A stretch of 64,000 nucleotides of DNA from Paramarasmius palmivorus. Its lineage: Eukaryota > Basidiomycota > Agaricomycetes > Agaricales > Marasmiaceae. The stretch is taken from NCBI GenBank assembly GCA_037176845.1, contig JAYKXP010000051.1, positions 124,001 through 188,000 on the forward strand, read 5' to 3'. Both the position numbers and the translations under genes were made by a program. Shown piece by piece: positions 9,575 to 22,385 of this stretch (positions are counted from its first letter, which is position 1; every line of letters begins with the position of its first letter). Below the pieces are notes generated by a model, which did no database searches, was not told where the DNA came from, and saw only the letters and a list, made by a program, of their open reading frames with translations.

Positions 9575-12500
9575 CTACAAATGTTCCATATTCACTTTTA
9601 TATCTGCAGACCATGCTCTGTCCTCGTATGCCTTTAAAAACGCATAACCTTTGGCACTACTATCGTCAGCCAGGGTTACCACCGACGGTCTCAGGACCTC
9701 GGATGATGAGATCAATATACAAAGTTTTTTCGCCCTGCTGATGGCCACGTTTAATCGCCGCCGTTCCAATAGAAACTTGAGATCGGCCGGCTCCGACGAT
9801 GAAAGGGAGAAGAGACAAATTACAAACGATGCCTCTGAACCTACATGCACGTTAGAATGATTTGTGGGCACTTTTTTGAGCGACTTGCCTTGCAACCGTT
9901 CAACAGTGTCCACGATTACCTTTGGTTTGCGTCCGTTTCCCAGAGTAAGGTTTTGAAATGCTTTGTTCAGAGACTCGTTTTCCTGTATCCTTTGTAGCCC
10001 CACCCTCACCGCATGTCGCTGTACTCGGTGAGGGGTTGCAACAAAGATGTCATCATCCGGTGCGCATTGCTGGAGAGCGCAAACGAGTGAAACAGTCAAT
10101 GCAGCTTCGGCTTTGACGTGCATCTCATAGCTGACTTCCTCGCCAGGCCTTGCATGAACACCGAGTCGCAGTAACGTTAAAGATATCGGATGAAATTCTG
10201 TGTCATTGTCTGCCTTCTTCGACTTGTATGCATTCCTTGGTTTTGCAAGAAAACCATTTGAAGGTTGCTTCGATTTAAGCATGACCTTCGATAAGGCAAG
10301 CAAGAACTCTTCAACTTGATTGGCGATACTGCTAACGAGTCCGCCCAATCTCGGAATGTTTGTGATGTATTTGAACGCGTCCGCAAGCTCTCTAGTTTGC
10401 TCCTTTTGTGGAACAAATCTTCTGGAGTATATTGTCCCTATGAATTCTCCCAAATCTGGGTTGAGCCTGGAGGTAACCTCAATGAGCTTCCTTCGACAAC
10501 TGAGTACTAATTATGCTTACCTGAAGTTTTCTGTCAGCTGAACCACAGATCCTTGAGTTGAAGGTATTTCATCGAATGAATCATCCGCGCTGACGCTCTG
10601 AGCGGCTGAATAAGGTATGCCACCGCTGGATCCTCTCCGGATACGCTCGGAGAAGTGTACCAAGCAATCCAGAATCGAGCCGAATAGAGGGCCCGTCTTG
10701 AGCTGTGGATACTGCGCCGCGAGAATAGGAGATAGCTGTTCTTGATCACCGGCAATGATGACTTTACCCGTCGGACTCAGTGCACGCAACACCAAGGAAG
10801 CTGCACTAAGAGCAAGCTGGCCAGCTTCATCGATCATCAGAACGTCAACTTCGACGGACTGTTTCTTGCAAAAGTTATACAACTGGAGAGTGTGCGTATG
10901 AGTAGCTGGCGAATCAGCTTAAGAAAGGCAACGAACCTGATAAACAGTTCCGGCATACACCAATAGCCCAGAGGATTTCATCAAAGTCCTAGGATGTGGT
11001 TGCTCGTTCCCTCTGAGGACATGCTCGATCTTGACTCTATCAAGCCATTGCAGAGGATAAGAGTCGATGGAACGATAGCAATTCATGAGGTAAGCCAGCT
11101 TCGACAAGATTGCCTCAATAGCCGCGTGTGTCATGGCAGTAATGAAGACAACCTTGGAACCATGATCACCAAGATTGTGTTGGACGTTGAACAGCCGGAG
11201 CAATGACAGAGCAATTGTGTGCGTCTTCCCGGTGCCTAATATGGAGTTGAGCGTTTTGTGTCGTGTTGGATAAACGACATACCTGGTGGTCCCCAAATAA
11301 CAGAAAGCCGGTTCATCAATACGTGTAAGGCGGCTCGATGTTGGGAGGCCTTTAGGATTAAAGGGCCAGCACTTTCCACGTCCAGATCCTTCAATTGTTG
11401 AAAGAGAGACTGTGCCTTCACACCCTGCCTCCGAATCCTTTTCAGCGATTCTTCCGATTGAGAGTTTCGATTTTCCTGTCTGAACAAATTGGGATCCAAG
11501 ACCAACTGCAAAAATGGCACTGGCTCCTCGGCTTCAGAACGCAGATCAAGTTCGAATAGCGTGCTGAGGATTTTCGGCGTGTTGAAATCAACCAAACGAG
11601 GCGAAAGTCGGTAATGTTGATCTGGAACGAACATGATTTCCGGTTCGCCCGATGTATTGATGGCAACATACGTGTTTCCTCCATCCAAGAACATGTCGCG
11701 TACATCGGCAACGAAGAGAGATTTTTGAACATCTGGATGTTGGGAGTACCATCTTCCTTTCGTATACTTGTTGAGCGGGAACATCATTCCCGCGAGTGGG
11801 AGATCATCAAAGAGGGCCTCGATGGGCAACTCGCCGGAGTGCCTGGAGTCATTCTTATCGTCTTCGACGAGAATGTAGTCAAAGAATGACCTTTCCCTGT
11901 CACCGTTGGCGATGTCGAGAACCCCAGACATGAGCTGGAAGACGTGCTCCAGGCTTCCCTTCGAGCCCTGTCGAATCCTTTGGTACCGCAAAATAGGTGC
12001 ATCGGGGCAGCCTTCAATCCTGGCTTTCCATAGTTCTGTCAACCTGGCTAGCACCTCGAACTACATGCGGGGCAATTAGATTTAATCCTCGAGAGAATGT
12101 CGGAACATACCTGTTGCATGTAAAACAGCTTTCTGAGCTTCTCATTCCGGCACAGGTCCATGAAATGCGAGGATATGGGTTTTGCATCATTCACAAGAAG
12201 GCTAGCTTCTTTTGTTCGTGCACGTCTCCTAAAGGCTTCCAAGACATTGTATATAACCCGGTTTCGTTGCTCTAAAGCGGCCTGTAAGGGTTCATCCTCC
12301 TTGAATTTTCTGTACAGTTCTTCGTCGCTACAGCATGTTTTCAAGTGAGGATAAGGGACGAGGATCGAGGCACAGTCGGGAAGATCCCAGAATCCCGGAA
12401 TAGGTAAGGCTAAAGACCTCTCCAGTTCTGCCTTAAGGACCACAATGCGGGGAAGTTGCGCAAACTCGCGTGTCCGTTCTTCCCCGTCTAAACTTGATTC

Positions 12501-14241
12501 GCTGTTGTTCTTGTATTTCCGCAACTCATCAAGTATCCTTTGTCGTAGAACCTCAGTGGTCCCGTCTGTGGGAAGATTCATGCGCTCCAAACAAGCGACT
12601 AACTCCGGCTTTCGTTGCTGTCGATTGGCAACGAATTCCAACAGAACGCCAGACAGAAGCATTGGCTGGAAGGTGGTCTGCAGAAGAGAAGCACCTTGGG
12701 CAAGTGCCCCAATGCAGCTACGGACGTCGTCAATGTTTTCCGTTCCATCCAAGGCGGTGCTGATAAGGTGCGTGTGTAGCGCTGCGCGTTCTCCCGATGA
12801 AAAGACGTAGAACTGGGTGTAAATGGGGGTTGCACTACGACTGGTTTCGGATTGTATGTTTCTGATAAGGTCGGCAAGGGTACGGACGAGCTCATGCCCA
12901 GTACCGTGAAGGTGTTGAGGGAGGCTGAGAGTTGAGAGGGTATAGAAATTGGAGATGGTGAATGTGACAATACTAATGGTTGGCGCGCCAGGATCCTGAA
13001 CCAAAGAGAGGACAACAGCAATGTCCTCTGTCCGTGGACAGCTGTAATTGCGCTTTGGTATCACCTATAGCCACGGATGAGATATTTCTTCATTAGCCGA
13101 CAATCTCGCGCTTACTTGGATGGAGCGACTTCGGGCGGCTTCGACAACGGGACTGCGAAGTGAGGTGCTACCTCTGACTCTCGCTGGTAAAGCTAATATC
13201 CGCTTTGCCTTCCGCATCGTGATAGGATTAGAGTCCGTTAAACTCTGAACACGATCTCCCCTCTTAAACAGCCTTGAGAGGTCTTCGATATCAGTGACAC
13301 TTTCTCCTGTTGCATATTCTCCATGGCTACGCCACATGGACAATAGGCTGCGTAACACTTTGGCTTGACCGAAGGAAATGTTGCTCATGCTTCCAAGCTC
13401 TCCGTTCTCAATAGAGCGCTCTTTGCATATGGATGTATATGGACAACCCTGACAAGTTGGGTTGAAATGCCAAGGAACGGCACTTTTAGGCAGTTCCAGA
13501 GCTTGTGGTAACCGACGAAACAAGAATCCATTGAGAGGGTGCGACAACAGTGAAATATCAACAGGCTTCAGGTCGTCCAAAGATGGCAGGACCACATTGA
13601 ACCCATCTTCAGGTGGAAGCCAGACCGCCGCTGTACCAACATGCGTGAAAAAAGGCTGTGGAAGAAGGTGCTGGAGGCATAGAGTATAGAAGTATATTTG
13701 GACGTGGTGAGAAGTCTGTATCTCTCATTAGAGACAATCCCATTTGTGATTAAATTTGAGTGACCTTCACTGCCTTTGAGGCCTTGGCATCCACAACGCG
13801 CCACGAAGCACCTTCTTCAGTCCGGATAATCTCCAAAAGGTCGGGTTTGGCGAGCCCAAACTTCACAGGTGTTTGGCCTGCCTCTAGGTACAGGGCATTT
13901 AGCGCATCCTCTGGGGGCCAGAATGTGAGTCCAGCTACGAAAATATGTTCCCTGTCGTCAAAAGCCAAATTTTCCATGAGATCTTCCCCAGTCATAGGAA
14001 TCGACGGGACCGTCAAGAGCATGTCATTTTCATCCAGGTATGCAAGTAGCGTCCCTTCCCAATCCAACCCACGTTTCTGTTGTGCTTTGGATAGTTCTGA
14101 AATATCGGGAGTCGTTGATTCTTTGGGAGAACCGTTGTTCGAACCACTCCCGCCATGATAGATGTTGTGAAGGTATAGTTGACAATTATAATGATGGTAT
14201 GAAGCGAGGTTCGTGGCGGAAAGAGACCCTTTTCCAATCAT
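9575..14241 (-). CDS. Cas4/RecB-like nuclease fused to superfamily-1 helicase
   Basis: A protein of about 1,400 residues with several short introns. N-terminal part: SATNLASYHHYNCQLYL opens like RecB/Cas4 nucleases, then WRVVDAKASK supplies the Asp-x-Lys core, VQIYFYTL the Gln..Tyr motif, and CQGCPYTSICKE a cysteine cluster of the iron-sulfur type. C-terminal part: a helicase with WGPPG...GTGKTHTIAL (Walker A), MIDEAGQ (Walker B), AGDQEQL, TENFR and RRRLNVAISRAKK (motif VI). This matches the domain order of Dna2 and of bacterial TM0106-type RecB-helicase proteins. It is probably a DNA or RNA processing enzyme, and I cannot tell whether it is the Dna2 orthologue. ATG 14241 begins the nuclease directly. 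Confidence 0.78.
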
Positions 14242-14544
14242 CGTTGTTTAGTGGGGGCGATTGTCCTTGTCTGGAGGTTCTGGCATGGTATTTCATATGT
14301 GGAAGACAAAAAGGCGTGTGGTCACACAGACTCCCTCAATGAGTCACAGTTGCATCACCAACGAAGTACCACGACGTGATGGCAACCCTTGTCTTTGACT
14401 CGATATGACTTTTGTTCTGAAAATGGGTAATACATTGACGGGAAGTATGCTAAATGTCTACAATGTCATGCTAAGTCGTACAGATAATGGTATGCAAGAG
14501 GTGTCTACAGTCCAGTTTTCAACCGCCAGACCAAAACTTTTTGT
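14242..14544. other. intergenic, 303 bases
   Basis: Lies between the start of the nuclease-helicase and the stop of the first flavocytochrome, both on the minus strand, so it holds the former's promoter and the latter's 3' end. No clear element is seen. Confidence 0.4.
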
Positions 14545-16787
14545 TCAGAGTTGGTTCTTGAACTCGGCCAAGCGGAGCGGTTGGTCTAGAAGTTGTTATT
14601 AGGATGAGTCGGTCTCATAAGGGTAGACGTCACTCACAGTTGGAAGCGTAGAGGTTATCTTGCGGCACTGCGGCGCTGTGTGATTTCAAAGCGGAGGCGT
14701 CAACCATCTCGGGAACGAGTTCTGAGAGGGTTCGGGCACCGAGCAGACGCATGTTCATCTCAAACTCATCCTGAAAACCTGGGGTCAGCCTATTTCACGT
14801 AGATGTGAGTGACTCAACACACCCGGAGGATCTGGATGGCCTTCTCAACACCGTCCTGACCATAACTGCAGAAAGCGTACAAGAAGCCTCTCCCGACACC
14901 GACTGCAGATGCACCAAGGGCAAGTGCTTTCAGAGCATCGGACGCACGGCGGACACCACCATCAACGAAGACGGAGAAGTTGGGGTTCGGCCATGGGCCG
15001 ACAGTCCTTAGTGCGGCAACGATGTCAACAAGGTTTTCAAGACCAGAGCGGGCAGTGTCTAATTGACGACCACCGTGGTTACTGAGGACGATACCCTGGA
15101 CACCTGTCGTATGGCATTTAAAATGACATTCAGAGCTGGGAAGTTTGTGACGAACCAGAATGGTAGGCCAATATAGCGTCTTCGGGGGTGGAGACACCCT
15201 TGAGGATGATAGGCACTATTAATATTAATTGGCTTAATCATTGTGTTTCAAGCGCGAGGTGGAGACTAAGCTTACTCTTGGTGATGCTCCTGAACCACGG
15301 GATGTCTTTCCAGGAGAGACTTGGGTCGATAAAGGCCTAGACAGGTTGTTAGATTAATTGAGTATGAGAAGGGCGACTGTGGCTTACGCTGATAGCTCTG
15401 GAGACACCTTGATCTTTCTTGATACCTGACTGACCATCCTGGACCTTGGCAGTTCCTTCGTCCCCAACAAATTTCATTCTCATGTCCTTCTCACGTCTTC
15501 CGAGCTGAGGTGCGTCGACAGTAATGAAGAGCGCCTTGACACCCCGAGCCTCAGCGTGCTGGACATATCTCTTGGTGAGTTCTCGGTCACGGTTGACATA
15601 GCTAGAATATCATATCAGGGCTAGTTCAAAAAAGCGAAGGAGGATTTTCGCACAGTTGCAGGAAGAGAGGCTGGTCCGGTTGAGCGGCGTCAATGATCTC
15701 GTCAAAGGAGCAGGAAGCCAAGGTAGGAATCTAAGGAAAAGGACAAAGCGTGTAAGCAGGTGCCTTTAAGGCACGGTAGCGAATGACCAACCATCTGGAT
15801 GACGCCGTATTTAGCGGCGGCTCTTGTCAAGTTAAGTTCACCATCGGGGTGACCGAGCTTTCCTAAAGCAGTGGCAGACTGCAGAAGAATGAGGTTTAGT
15901 CGGACGAAACAAGTTTGCCAAGAACATACGATGTAGATGGGAAGCGAAGACTTCTGGCCCAGAATAGTCGTTGACCAGTCGACATTTGTCACATCACGGA
16001 GAATGCGAGGACGGAACCAAACTCTATAGCTGTGATTAACTCGTGTTCGAGAATGGTATCCATAACAAACTCGCACCTTTGGAATGCCAAGCGGTTCTCG
16101 CGGATGGTGATTTCGTCATCCGAAGCAGAGGAATAGTAGGCCCAAGCCTTGTCTGTGAGAACTGTCCTAGCGACAGCCTGTAGATGCATGAGTATCTATA
16201 CCTGATACCAGATATGAAAACCTTACCTCAAAGTCATGAAGGTTAAGAATCTCATCCAGGGGCGGACGGGCAGCAAGCAAGGCTTGTCTCTTCTTCTCGG
16301 CCTCAGAGACTTCCTTAACGACTTTCTTGACAGTAGCGGGATCGACAGCGCCAATGCTGAACGGCTAATGAATAAAGATGGGATATATCCGAAGAAGGTA
16401 CTTACTGCTTCTCGACCGGTAAGTTGTCGGTGATGGCATTAGGGGGGTGAATAGGTTCGTATGCCTCACTGCAGAAGAAATGAGTGCATGGGTCTTGGTA
16501 AACAGAATGATCGACCTACGTAGCGTCTGCGCCAGCATACTTCAAGATGATTTTGCTACCACCGGGATGCTCTGAAAGTGGCGTAAGCGATGAGGAACGA
16601 CGTTAATGAAACACTCGGAGTACCATCCAAGAAGTCTGTCACGTCGTAAACTTTGCCTGAAGAAAGAACATTATTATTAGCGAATGAATACAGTCAGAAA
16701 AGGTTCCATACCGTGAACTATGATCCAGCAATCATTCCTGTTGTTGTGCTCGGCAATGGCGGAAGTAGGGAGTAAGTTTGAAGCCAT
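14545..16787 (-). CDS. flavocytochrome b2-type dehydrogenase, copy 1 (glyoxylate/L-lactate)
   Basis: FMN- and heme-dependent oxidation of a 2-hydroxy or oxo acid (L-lactate in yeast Cyb2; glyoxylate to oxalate in brown-rot glyoxylate dehydrogenase). A cytochrome b5 domain comes first ([16 protein letters not shown], then EHPGGSK and YEPIHPPNA with the two heme histidines). The FMN barrel follows, with WAYYSS, the active-site [10 protein letters not shown] histidine and [10 protein letters not shown]. About a dozen introns, all joins in frame; the last exon gives ...LAEFKNQL. The protein starts at the b5 domain with no mitochondrial presequence. It is divergent from the neighbouring lyase and paralogous to the gene at 22386. 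The substrate is inferred. Confidence 0.85.
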
Positions 16788-17828
16788 TTTGCTTTGGATG
16801 AGATTGCCCGAGTGAAGTAGTGGGGAAAGTTGCTTTCGAACACTGGTCAACTTGCTGTCTCTGATATATACAAGCGGAAACCTGGAGTACCGTTCTCTGT
16901 GCCAAGTAGCGGTTCTAATTCCCCTCATTCCATTTGTCGAAACTACATGGCGTCGGGTTTAGCGCGGCGTTGAACCACGGAACCCAGCAGGAAAAGAAGA
17001 GTGATATCATCAAACTCCCGTCGCGATGCCTTAAAGCCGCTTCTTTAAGTGCCAAATATCGAAAGAAAGCTCGTAGCCGGTGGGCTCAAGCATCCTACGA
17101 GCGACTTTTAGGTTGCGGTCTACGGTAACCCCACGTTCCTTGAGCCAACAATAGAGTTTACAGGCCCGATATTGTGCAGCCCGAGGAACCTACCGCGGCG
17201 AATCGTGAATATTCGTCGTTCCAGTACCCTTGTAGAGATTTGGAAGAATGCCAGTGATTCTTTTGTCTAGACTTGAAAGCTTGAACTGCGTCTATGCTCG
17301 CTACATGAGCCAATGATTGAGGTATAACGTCGACTTCTGCAATTTTTGTGCCTCGGAGATGTTAAGTACCAGAGTTTTCTTCGTTTGACAGGCCAAAAAA
17401 ATTGGTACCTAGATTTGGGGAGGTTCTAGCCAACGACGAGTACTAGTACTAGTTCTGAGCTCGACTGAGAATAGAGTGATGAAGGTCAAGGGCAAAGGTT
17501 GTTAGGGCCGAAGAAACCCGAAGACTCGGTCTCAACTCGGCCACGCATTTTCTCTGTCCTCGACATCCACGAGTGTTGGTGGGAGCTGTCCAGCACTTTC
17601 CACCAAGTTTTTCTTCGCTATCTAGTACAGTCTATATGTCGTTTTGACCCTTCACATTCATCTTCGACGCCAATGTTATCCCACCCGTCATTGTCTCGAC
17701 TCATATCGTCCAGCAATCCCATGACCATGCTATCGGCTTTCACCCTTTGCCGTCGTTCAACAATCTGCCGGATGCGTGGTATAAAGCTGAGCAAGACACG
17801 ATAACCAACGTGGATATCGTTTTTCAGC
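16788..17828. other. divergent promoter region, about 1 kb
   Basis: Separates flavocytochrome copy 1 (minus) from lyase copy 1 (plus), so it should contain both promoters. It is larger than most gaps in this window. No coding exon with family similarity was found and no decisive site is named. Confidence 0.45.
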
Positions 17829-19237
17829 ATGTCCAACACATTGACTACACCCTATGTCAATCCGCGTCTCGACCCTAAAAATTATTTAGAAGGGGAATTA
17901 TCGTTAAATCCAGCAACACGCCTCAGACAGCTCCTCGCGCGGCCAGGTACCATTGTGAGTACAATGTAGCTATTCTAGACTCAGACGCTCACAGTTCATT
18001 GTCATAGATAGCACCCGGTGTCTGCGACGGAATTAGTGCGCGCTGCGCTCTGGAGGCGGGGTTCGATTGTTTGTATCAGAGGTACGTGTCGGCAGCGTCT
18101 TTCTGGTTCTCAGGCATCTTACAGTGATCCATAGTGGTGCCGCAACTACTGCTTCACGGTTGGGCCAGCCAGACCTCGCAATGGCTACTTTGAACGATTT
18201 CGTCGAGGTCAGAACAATCGCATCGATTGGGCTCATAACGGACACTTACATGTATTCAAAGGCGGCAGCGACTATTTGCAGCCTAGATCCGACGAAACCA
18301 GTCATAGCCGATGCCGATACAGGGTATACTTGAGCATTGACGCACATAACCCTCAAACGATGCTCATGTGTTCACAGATTTGGCGGACCGAATATGATCG
18401 CCCGTACTGTCCAACAATACGCGAGGATTGGCTTGGCTGGCCTGCATTTGGAAGATCAAGTTCAAACTAAACGATGTGGCCATCTTCTTGGGAAACAACT
18501 CGTGTCCCGAGAGGAGTTCGCGACTCGGATAAGAGCTGCTATTCTGGCACGCGATTCAATACCAGGGGGATCCGATCTCGTAAGTCATGTCAAATTATTG
18601 AATGAGGTCGCTTCTTGATGATCACAGGTCATCATTGCTCGCTCAGACGCTGCACAAGGAGAAGGTGGTATTGAAGAGGCATTTGCACGATTAAAGCTCG
18701 CATCGGAAGCGGGCGCAGATGTGATTTTCCTCGAAGGAGTCTCGTCGAGAGAAGACCTACAACGCACAGTCTCTTTCTTCGCACCCAAGCCAGTGTGTTC
18801 ATCCGATGTCTACGCTGGCGAGCTCACACTGACGTCTTTGAAGGTGCTATTGAACAGCGTGACAGGTGGTTTTACCCCATCTTTCACAGCTAACGAGGCA
18901 CAAGAACTTGGCGTCAAGTTGATCAGTGAGCTTTTTCGCTTCATTTTTTTTTTGACACTTAGGTCCTGAAACGCCCGCTGCATAGTCTATCCGTTGATTA
19001 CTGCAGTGCCGATGGTGCACGCTGTTCGAGAAGCATTGCAATCCTTGAAGGACACAGGTTCTGATGTCACTGCCGCGAAGGGAATGGGGCCAAGACAATT
19101 CTTCCAGGTCATGGGTAAGTCTAAAGGTCGGAACCTACAACCTTCAGCCTTCGGTGAACGTATCCTCCTCCTCAGGTCTGGACGCTGCCGTGGATTTAGA
19201 CAAACGGGCTGGCGCGACGTCTTTCATCGCTGTTTGA
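17829..19237 (+). CDS. oxaloacetate acetylhydrolase-like lyase, copy 1
   Basis: Member of the isocitrate lyase/PEP mutase superfamily. ATG at 17829 begins MSNTLTTPYVNPRLDPKNYL. Exons join in frame through IAPGVCDGISARCALEAGFDCLYQ, ASRLGQPDLAMATLNDF, VIADADTG (metal aspartates), the catalytic TKRCGH loop, and NSVTGGFTP, to GMGPRQFFQVMG. The last exon ends at 19237. It is clearly paralogous to the gene at 20424. At the arginine loop it reads IIARSDA where copy 2 reads IIGRTDS. I believe that serine marks true oxaloacetase, so this copy may have another substrate. No stop or frameshift is seen, so it looks functional. Confidence 0.82.
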
Positions 19238-19319
19238 GGAGACCGGAGCCTGAATACTTGAGGAAATTGTACTTACGTTCTTTTCATGCAACTCAGTGTA
19301 CAACGGGCAATATAGTCGA

Positions 19320-20024
19320 TGATTTACTAATTAGGGGAATGGAGCTCCGGTCCGCACGCCCATATCAGAAGATTTTACTTCAGAAGAAGTATCGTAGAAA
19401 CTTGCTTCTTGCAAGGATTCAAAGCTCTGCCTTGGCACCGAGGCACGGAAGTCGACAGTAATCCTGAGTCTCGACAATTTGACGATCTAGCTGTTCCAAT
19501 AATACTGTAAGTTCCTCGGATTGCTCTTGGCACAATACTGATGCACAAGTGTCAGTAACCAGGCCACACTACTTGCCGCGGGATGGGAGCGCAAGTCCCG
19601 AACCCTTGTGGATCGACAGATTTTCGTGTGGATTTCTGCGCGTCGGAAGCGGACTGTATTGAGCTTCTTACTCATCTATCATTCATTTTCATGAAAACAT
19701 ACACTTTACTCCAAGGTGCGTATCTCAAGCATTTATTTCTTACGTGGCGTAGTGACCCACTCCGACATGAAGATCGTTTAAGACCGTTTTATGACCGCAG
19801 GCCAAGCTTATTTCCATACCAATCTGCCAAGATCTGGTTTGAGAAGTGTAGCTCACATCAATCGTGCCACAATGGCTTCCCGGAACGAAGCGGTGGAAGG
19901 CTATCACAATCTTCAGGCAATGACTGAACGGGGTCTTCGGCTCAAGCAGTTCCGTGAGGTTATCCCAGCTTTTGGACGCAAACGAGGCTATCTAGCGGCT
20001 TCTTGGCATGACTCGTTCTTGTAA
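19320..20024 (+). other. possible degenerate or unrecognised coding segment between the lyases
   Basis: Open stretches that read like protein occur in several frames. One at about 19334-19503 (LPWHRGTEVDSNPESRQFDD) can be spliced to NQATLLAAGWERKSRTLVDR at about 19556. A second at 19791-20024 ends GRKRGYLAASWHDSFL. I cannot link them into one start-to-stop model and do not recognise a family. This may be an old gene remnant trapped during the duplication of the cluster, or chance. Confidence 0.22.
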
Positions 20025-20305
20025 ATCGAGAAAGGGCATCCGAAATGGCCCCGTTTGTTGTCGTTGAACTTCCATTCTTGATGCTGAATTTTACAAAGTC
20101 CGTCAGGCGTATAGGGACGATATCTGTGCGGAACACGACATTTCAGCGCACCATTCGATTCCACGTCTCCCGTTTTGGATTTTTGGATCGGCCGATACCT
20201 GCAAAAACTCTCATGGCCTTGTTGTCATTCTCAGGTGCCACTTCGATAGGTCTCTCCTGCGCCCGTATGCCCGCATTTGTAGCCCCACTAAGCTCCAGAA
20301 ACTCG

Positions 20306-20313
20306 TATAAAAA
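20306..20313 (+). promoter_or_regulatory. TATA box of lyase copy 2
   Basis: TATAAAAA, 118 bases before the ATG at 20424 and followed by a pyrimidine-rich leader (cccttccatcctcttctctc). This is a canonical strong fungal promoter layout. Confidence 0.6.
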
Positions 20314-20423
20314 TCGAGATTCTAGAGGCCAAAATCTCATTCCCAACTTCCCTTCCATCCTCTTCTCTCCCATCTCAGCTCACTTCTTTCAACCTCTTTC
20401 TCCAGCCTTTACATTTAGAAGCA

Positions 20424-21821
20424 ATGGCCCCCGCAAGAGACTACCACACCGCTGTTGAAAACGCTGTCTCCAACGCAGTGAACACTGTCATTGGTGCAGT
20501 CGCTCCTGAGCCTGAGAGGGATCCCAACGTCTACTACAACCCTCGTCTGGACCCGAAGAACTACCTTGAGGGACCTCTCTCCGACAACGCCGCAACTAGA
20601 CTTCGTCAGATGCTCGCTCGTCCGGGTATTGTGGTATGTGGATTGCTCTCCGACAACTTATCCCAACATAGGCTAACATTTCGTCACTCAGGTTGCTCCT
20701 GGTATTTGCGACGGTATCAGTGCCCGATGCGCAATTGAGGCCGGATTTGACTGCCTCTACCAAAGGTACACTTCCTCGCCCCACCTACCGCTCCTTTATG
20801 ACATATTCTCATGTGGTCAACAGTGGCGCAGCTACAACTGCATCCCGCCTCGGTCAACCGGACTTGGCTATCGCTACTTTGAACGACTTCGCCGAAGTAT
20901 GTTATTTCTGACATTCGCCGAAACTTCTCCCTCATCCGCTGCTACTTTAGGCCGGCCAAATGGTCTCCAGCATCGACCCCAGGGTTCCGGTCATTGCTGA
21001 CGCTGATACCGGGTAGGAAACCCTTCTTTCTACCAAGCTGTCAACAATGGTGTGCTGATCCACAACGATTTACATTCCAGATTCGGTGGACCTGCCAACG
21101 TAGCACGCACTGTCAAGACCTACGCCAGGGTCGGCATTGCTGGTCTCCACATTGAAGACCAGGTCCAGACCAAGCGTTGCGGACACTTGATGGGCAAGCA
21201 AGTGGTATCAAGGGAAGAGTTCTTGACTCGTATCCGTGCTGCAGTCCTTGCACGAGACTCGATTCCTGGAGGATCCGATTTCGTCATCATTGGACGAACT
21301 GATTCTGCTCAGGTCCTGTAAGTGCCTTGAATTCAATGATTTACCGGAACATACTCTGATCCTCTTCAAGTGGAATGGAAGAAGCCGTCACACGGTTGAA
21401 GTTGGCTGCTGCCGCTGGTGCCGATGTCTGCTTCATTGAAGGTGTGAGATCCAAGGAGCTCTTGGAGAGCACTGTCAAGGCCCTCGCTCCTACACCAGTC
21501 CTCGTCAACGTTATCTCCGGTGGACTTACTCCTCCCTTCACCTACTCAGAAGCGGAACAAATGGGCGCCAAGATCATCAGTAAGTACATCATCCTCGGAA
21601 TGTGGGGGATGTCGTTGACAGAAATCCTAGTCTTCTCTTTGGTGTCCTGTGTCGCAATGACACATGCTGTCCGCGCTGCAATGGCGTCTCTCAAGAAGAC
21701 CGGTACCGATTTCATCTCTGCCCAGGGAATGGACCCCAAGAGTTTCTTCGAAGTCATGGGTCTCAACGAAGTCGTAGAGCTAGACGCCAAAGCTGGAGGC
21801 AAGGCCTTCGAGGTTGTTTAA
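20424..21821 (+). CDS. oxaloacetate acetylhydrolase (oxaloacetase), copy 2
   Basis: Splits oxaloacetate into oxalate and acetate; the main cytosolic oxalate source in many fungi. The start MAPARDYHTAVENAVSNAVN is longer than in copy 1. Then come PRLDPKNYLEG, VAPGICDGISARCAIEAGFD, VIADADTG for the metal, the catalytic TKRCGH cysteine loop, IIGRTDSAQ with the serine I associate with oxaloacetase, and NVISGGLTPPF. The end is ...GGKAFEVV. About seven exons, all joins in frame. The TATA box and smooth codon use suggest strong expression. Dimethylmalate or methylisocitrate lyase activity cannot be excluded by reading alone. Confidence 0.86.
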
Positions 21822-22385
21822 AATCTCCGACAGAACATAGAGGATGGGGGAGTTCTACGGCTGGGGTTGTAATATCTGTATTCTAGTGTCTCATTTTGGT
21901 CCCAGCGTTTCCATCGTAGCATACCGGTTCTGCTCTCGCATCTCTATCACCTGCGCACACACACTGTAGACTTTGCATTTGTATTTGGATTACAACGTCA
22001 TTTAATAGAGGAACATGTACAACTTTTACTCGGTCTGAACAGCTCAGAACACCTCCGACGCTAAAGGTTCCAAAGGGGCACCGGGGCTCCAAGATTGTTC
22101 GAGAAAATAGGAGCAGGTGATCTCTACATTCTGAAGGATCCGTAAGGCGATAGTCATTTTCTTCGATGAAGGACGCAAGTACTTCCGGAAAAAGGTAGCC
22201 ACAAAGCAGAGATCGGTGATTGGCACACACTTAGCGCCCATGGGGGAGATACCGGCCCGGCAACAAAATTTGGACGGCGTTCCGATGCGGGGTACCGTGA
22301 CGTGAGCATTATCCCGCTCCCTTGCTCCAGATCCCCGACTCTTTTCCTCTATCGCCGACATAACATTCGACATCGTGCTGGGAAG
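21822..22385. other. intergenic, 564 bases
   Basis: Holds the 3' flank of lyase copy 2 and the promoter of flavocytochrome copy 2. The frames seen on the minus strand are unrelated to any domain. Confidence 0.4.

Noticed and set aside
17829..19237. Lyase copy 1 as a pseudogene
   Set aside because: All exons join in frame and the metal aspartates and catalytic cysteine loop are kept.
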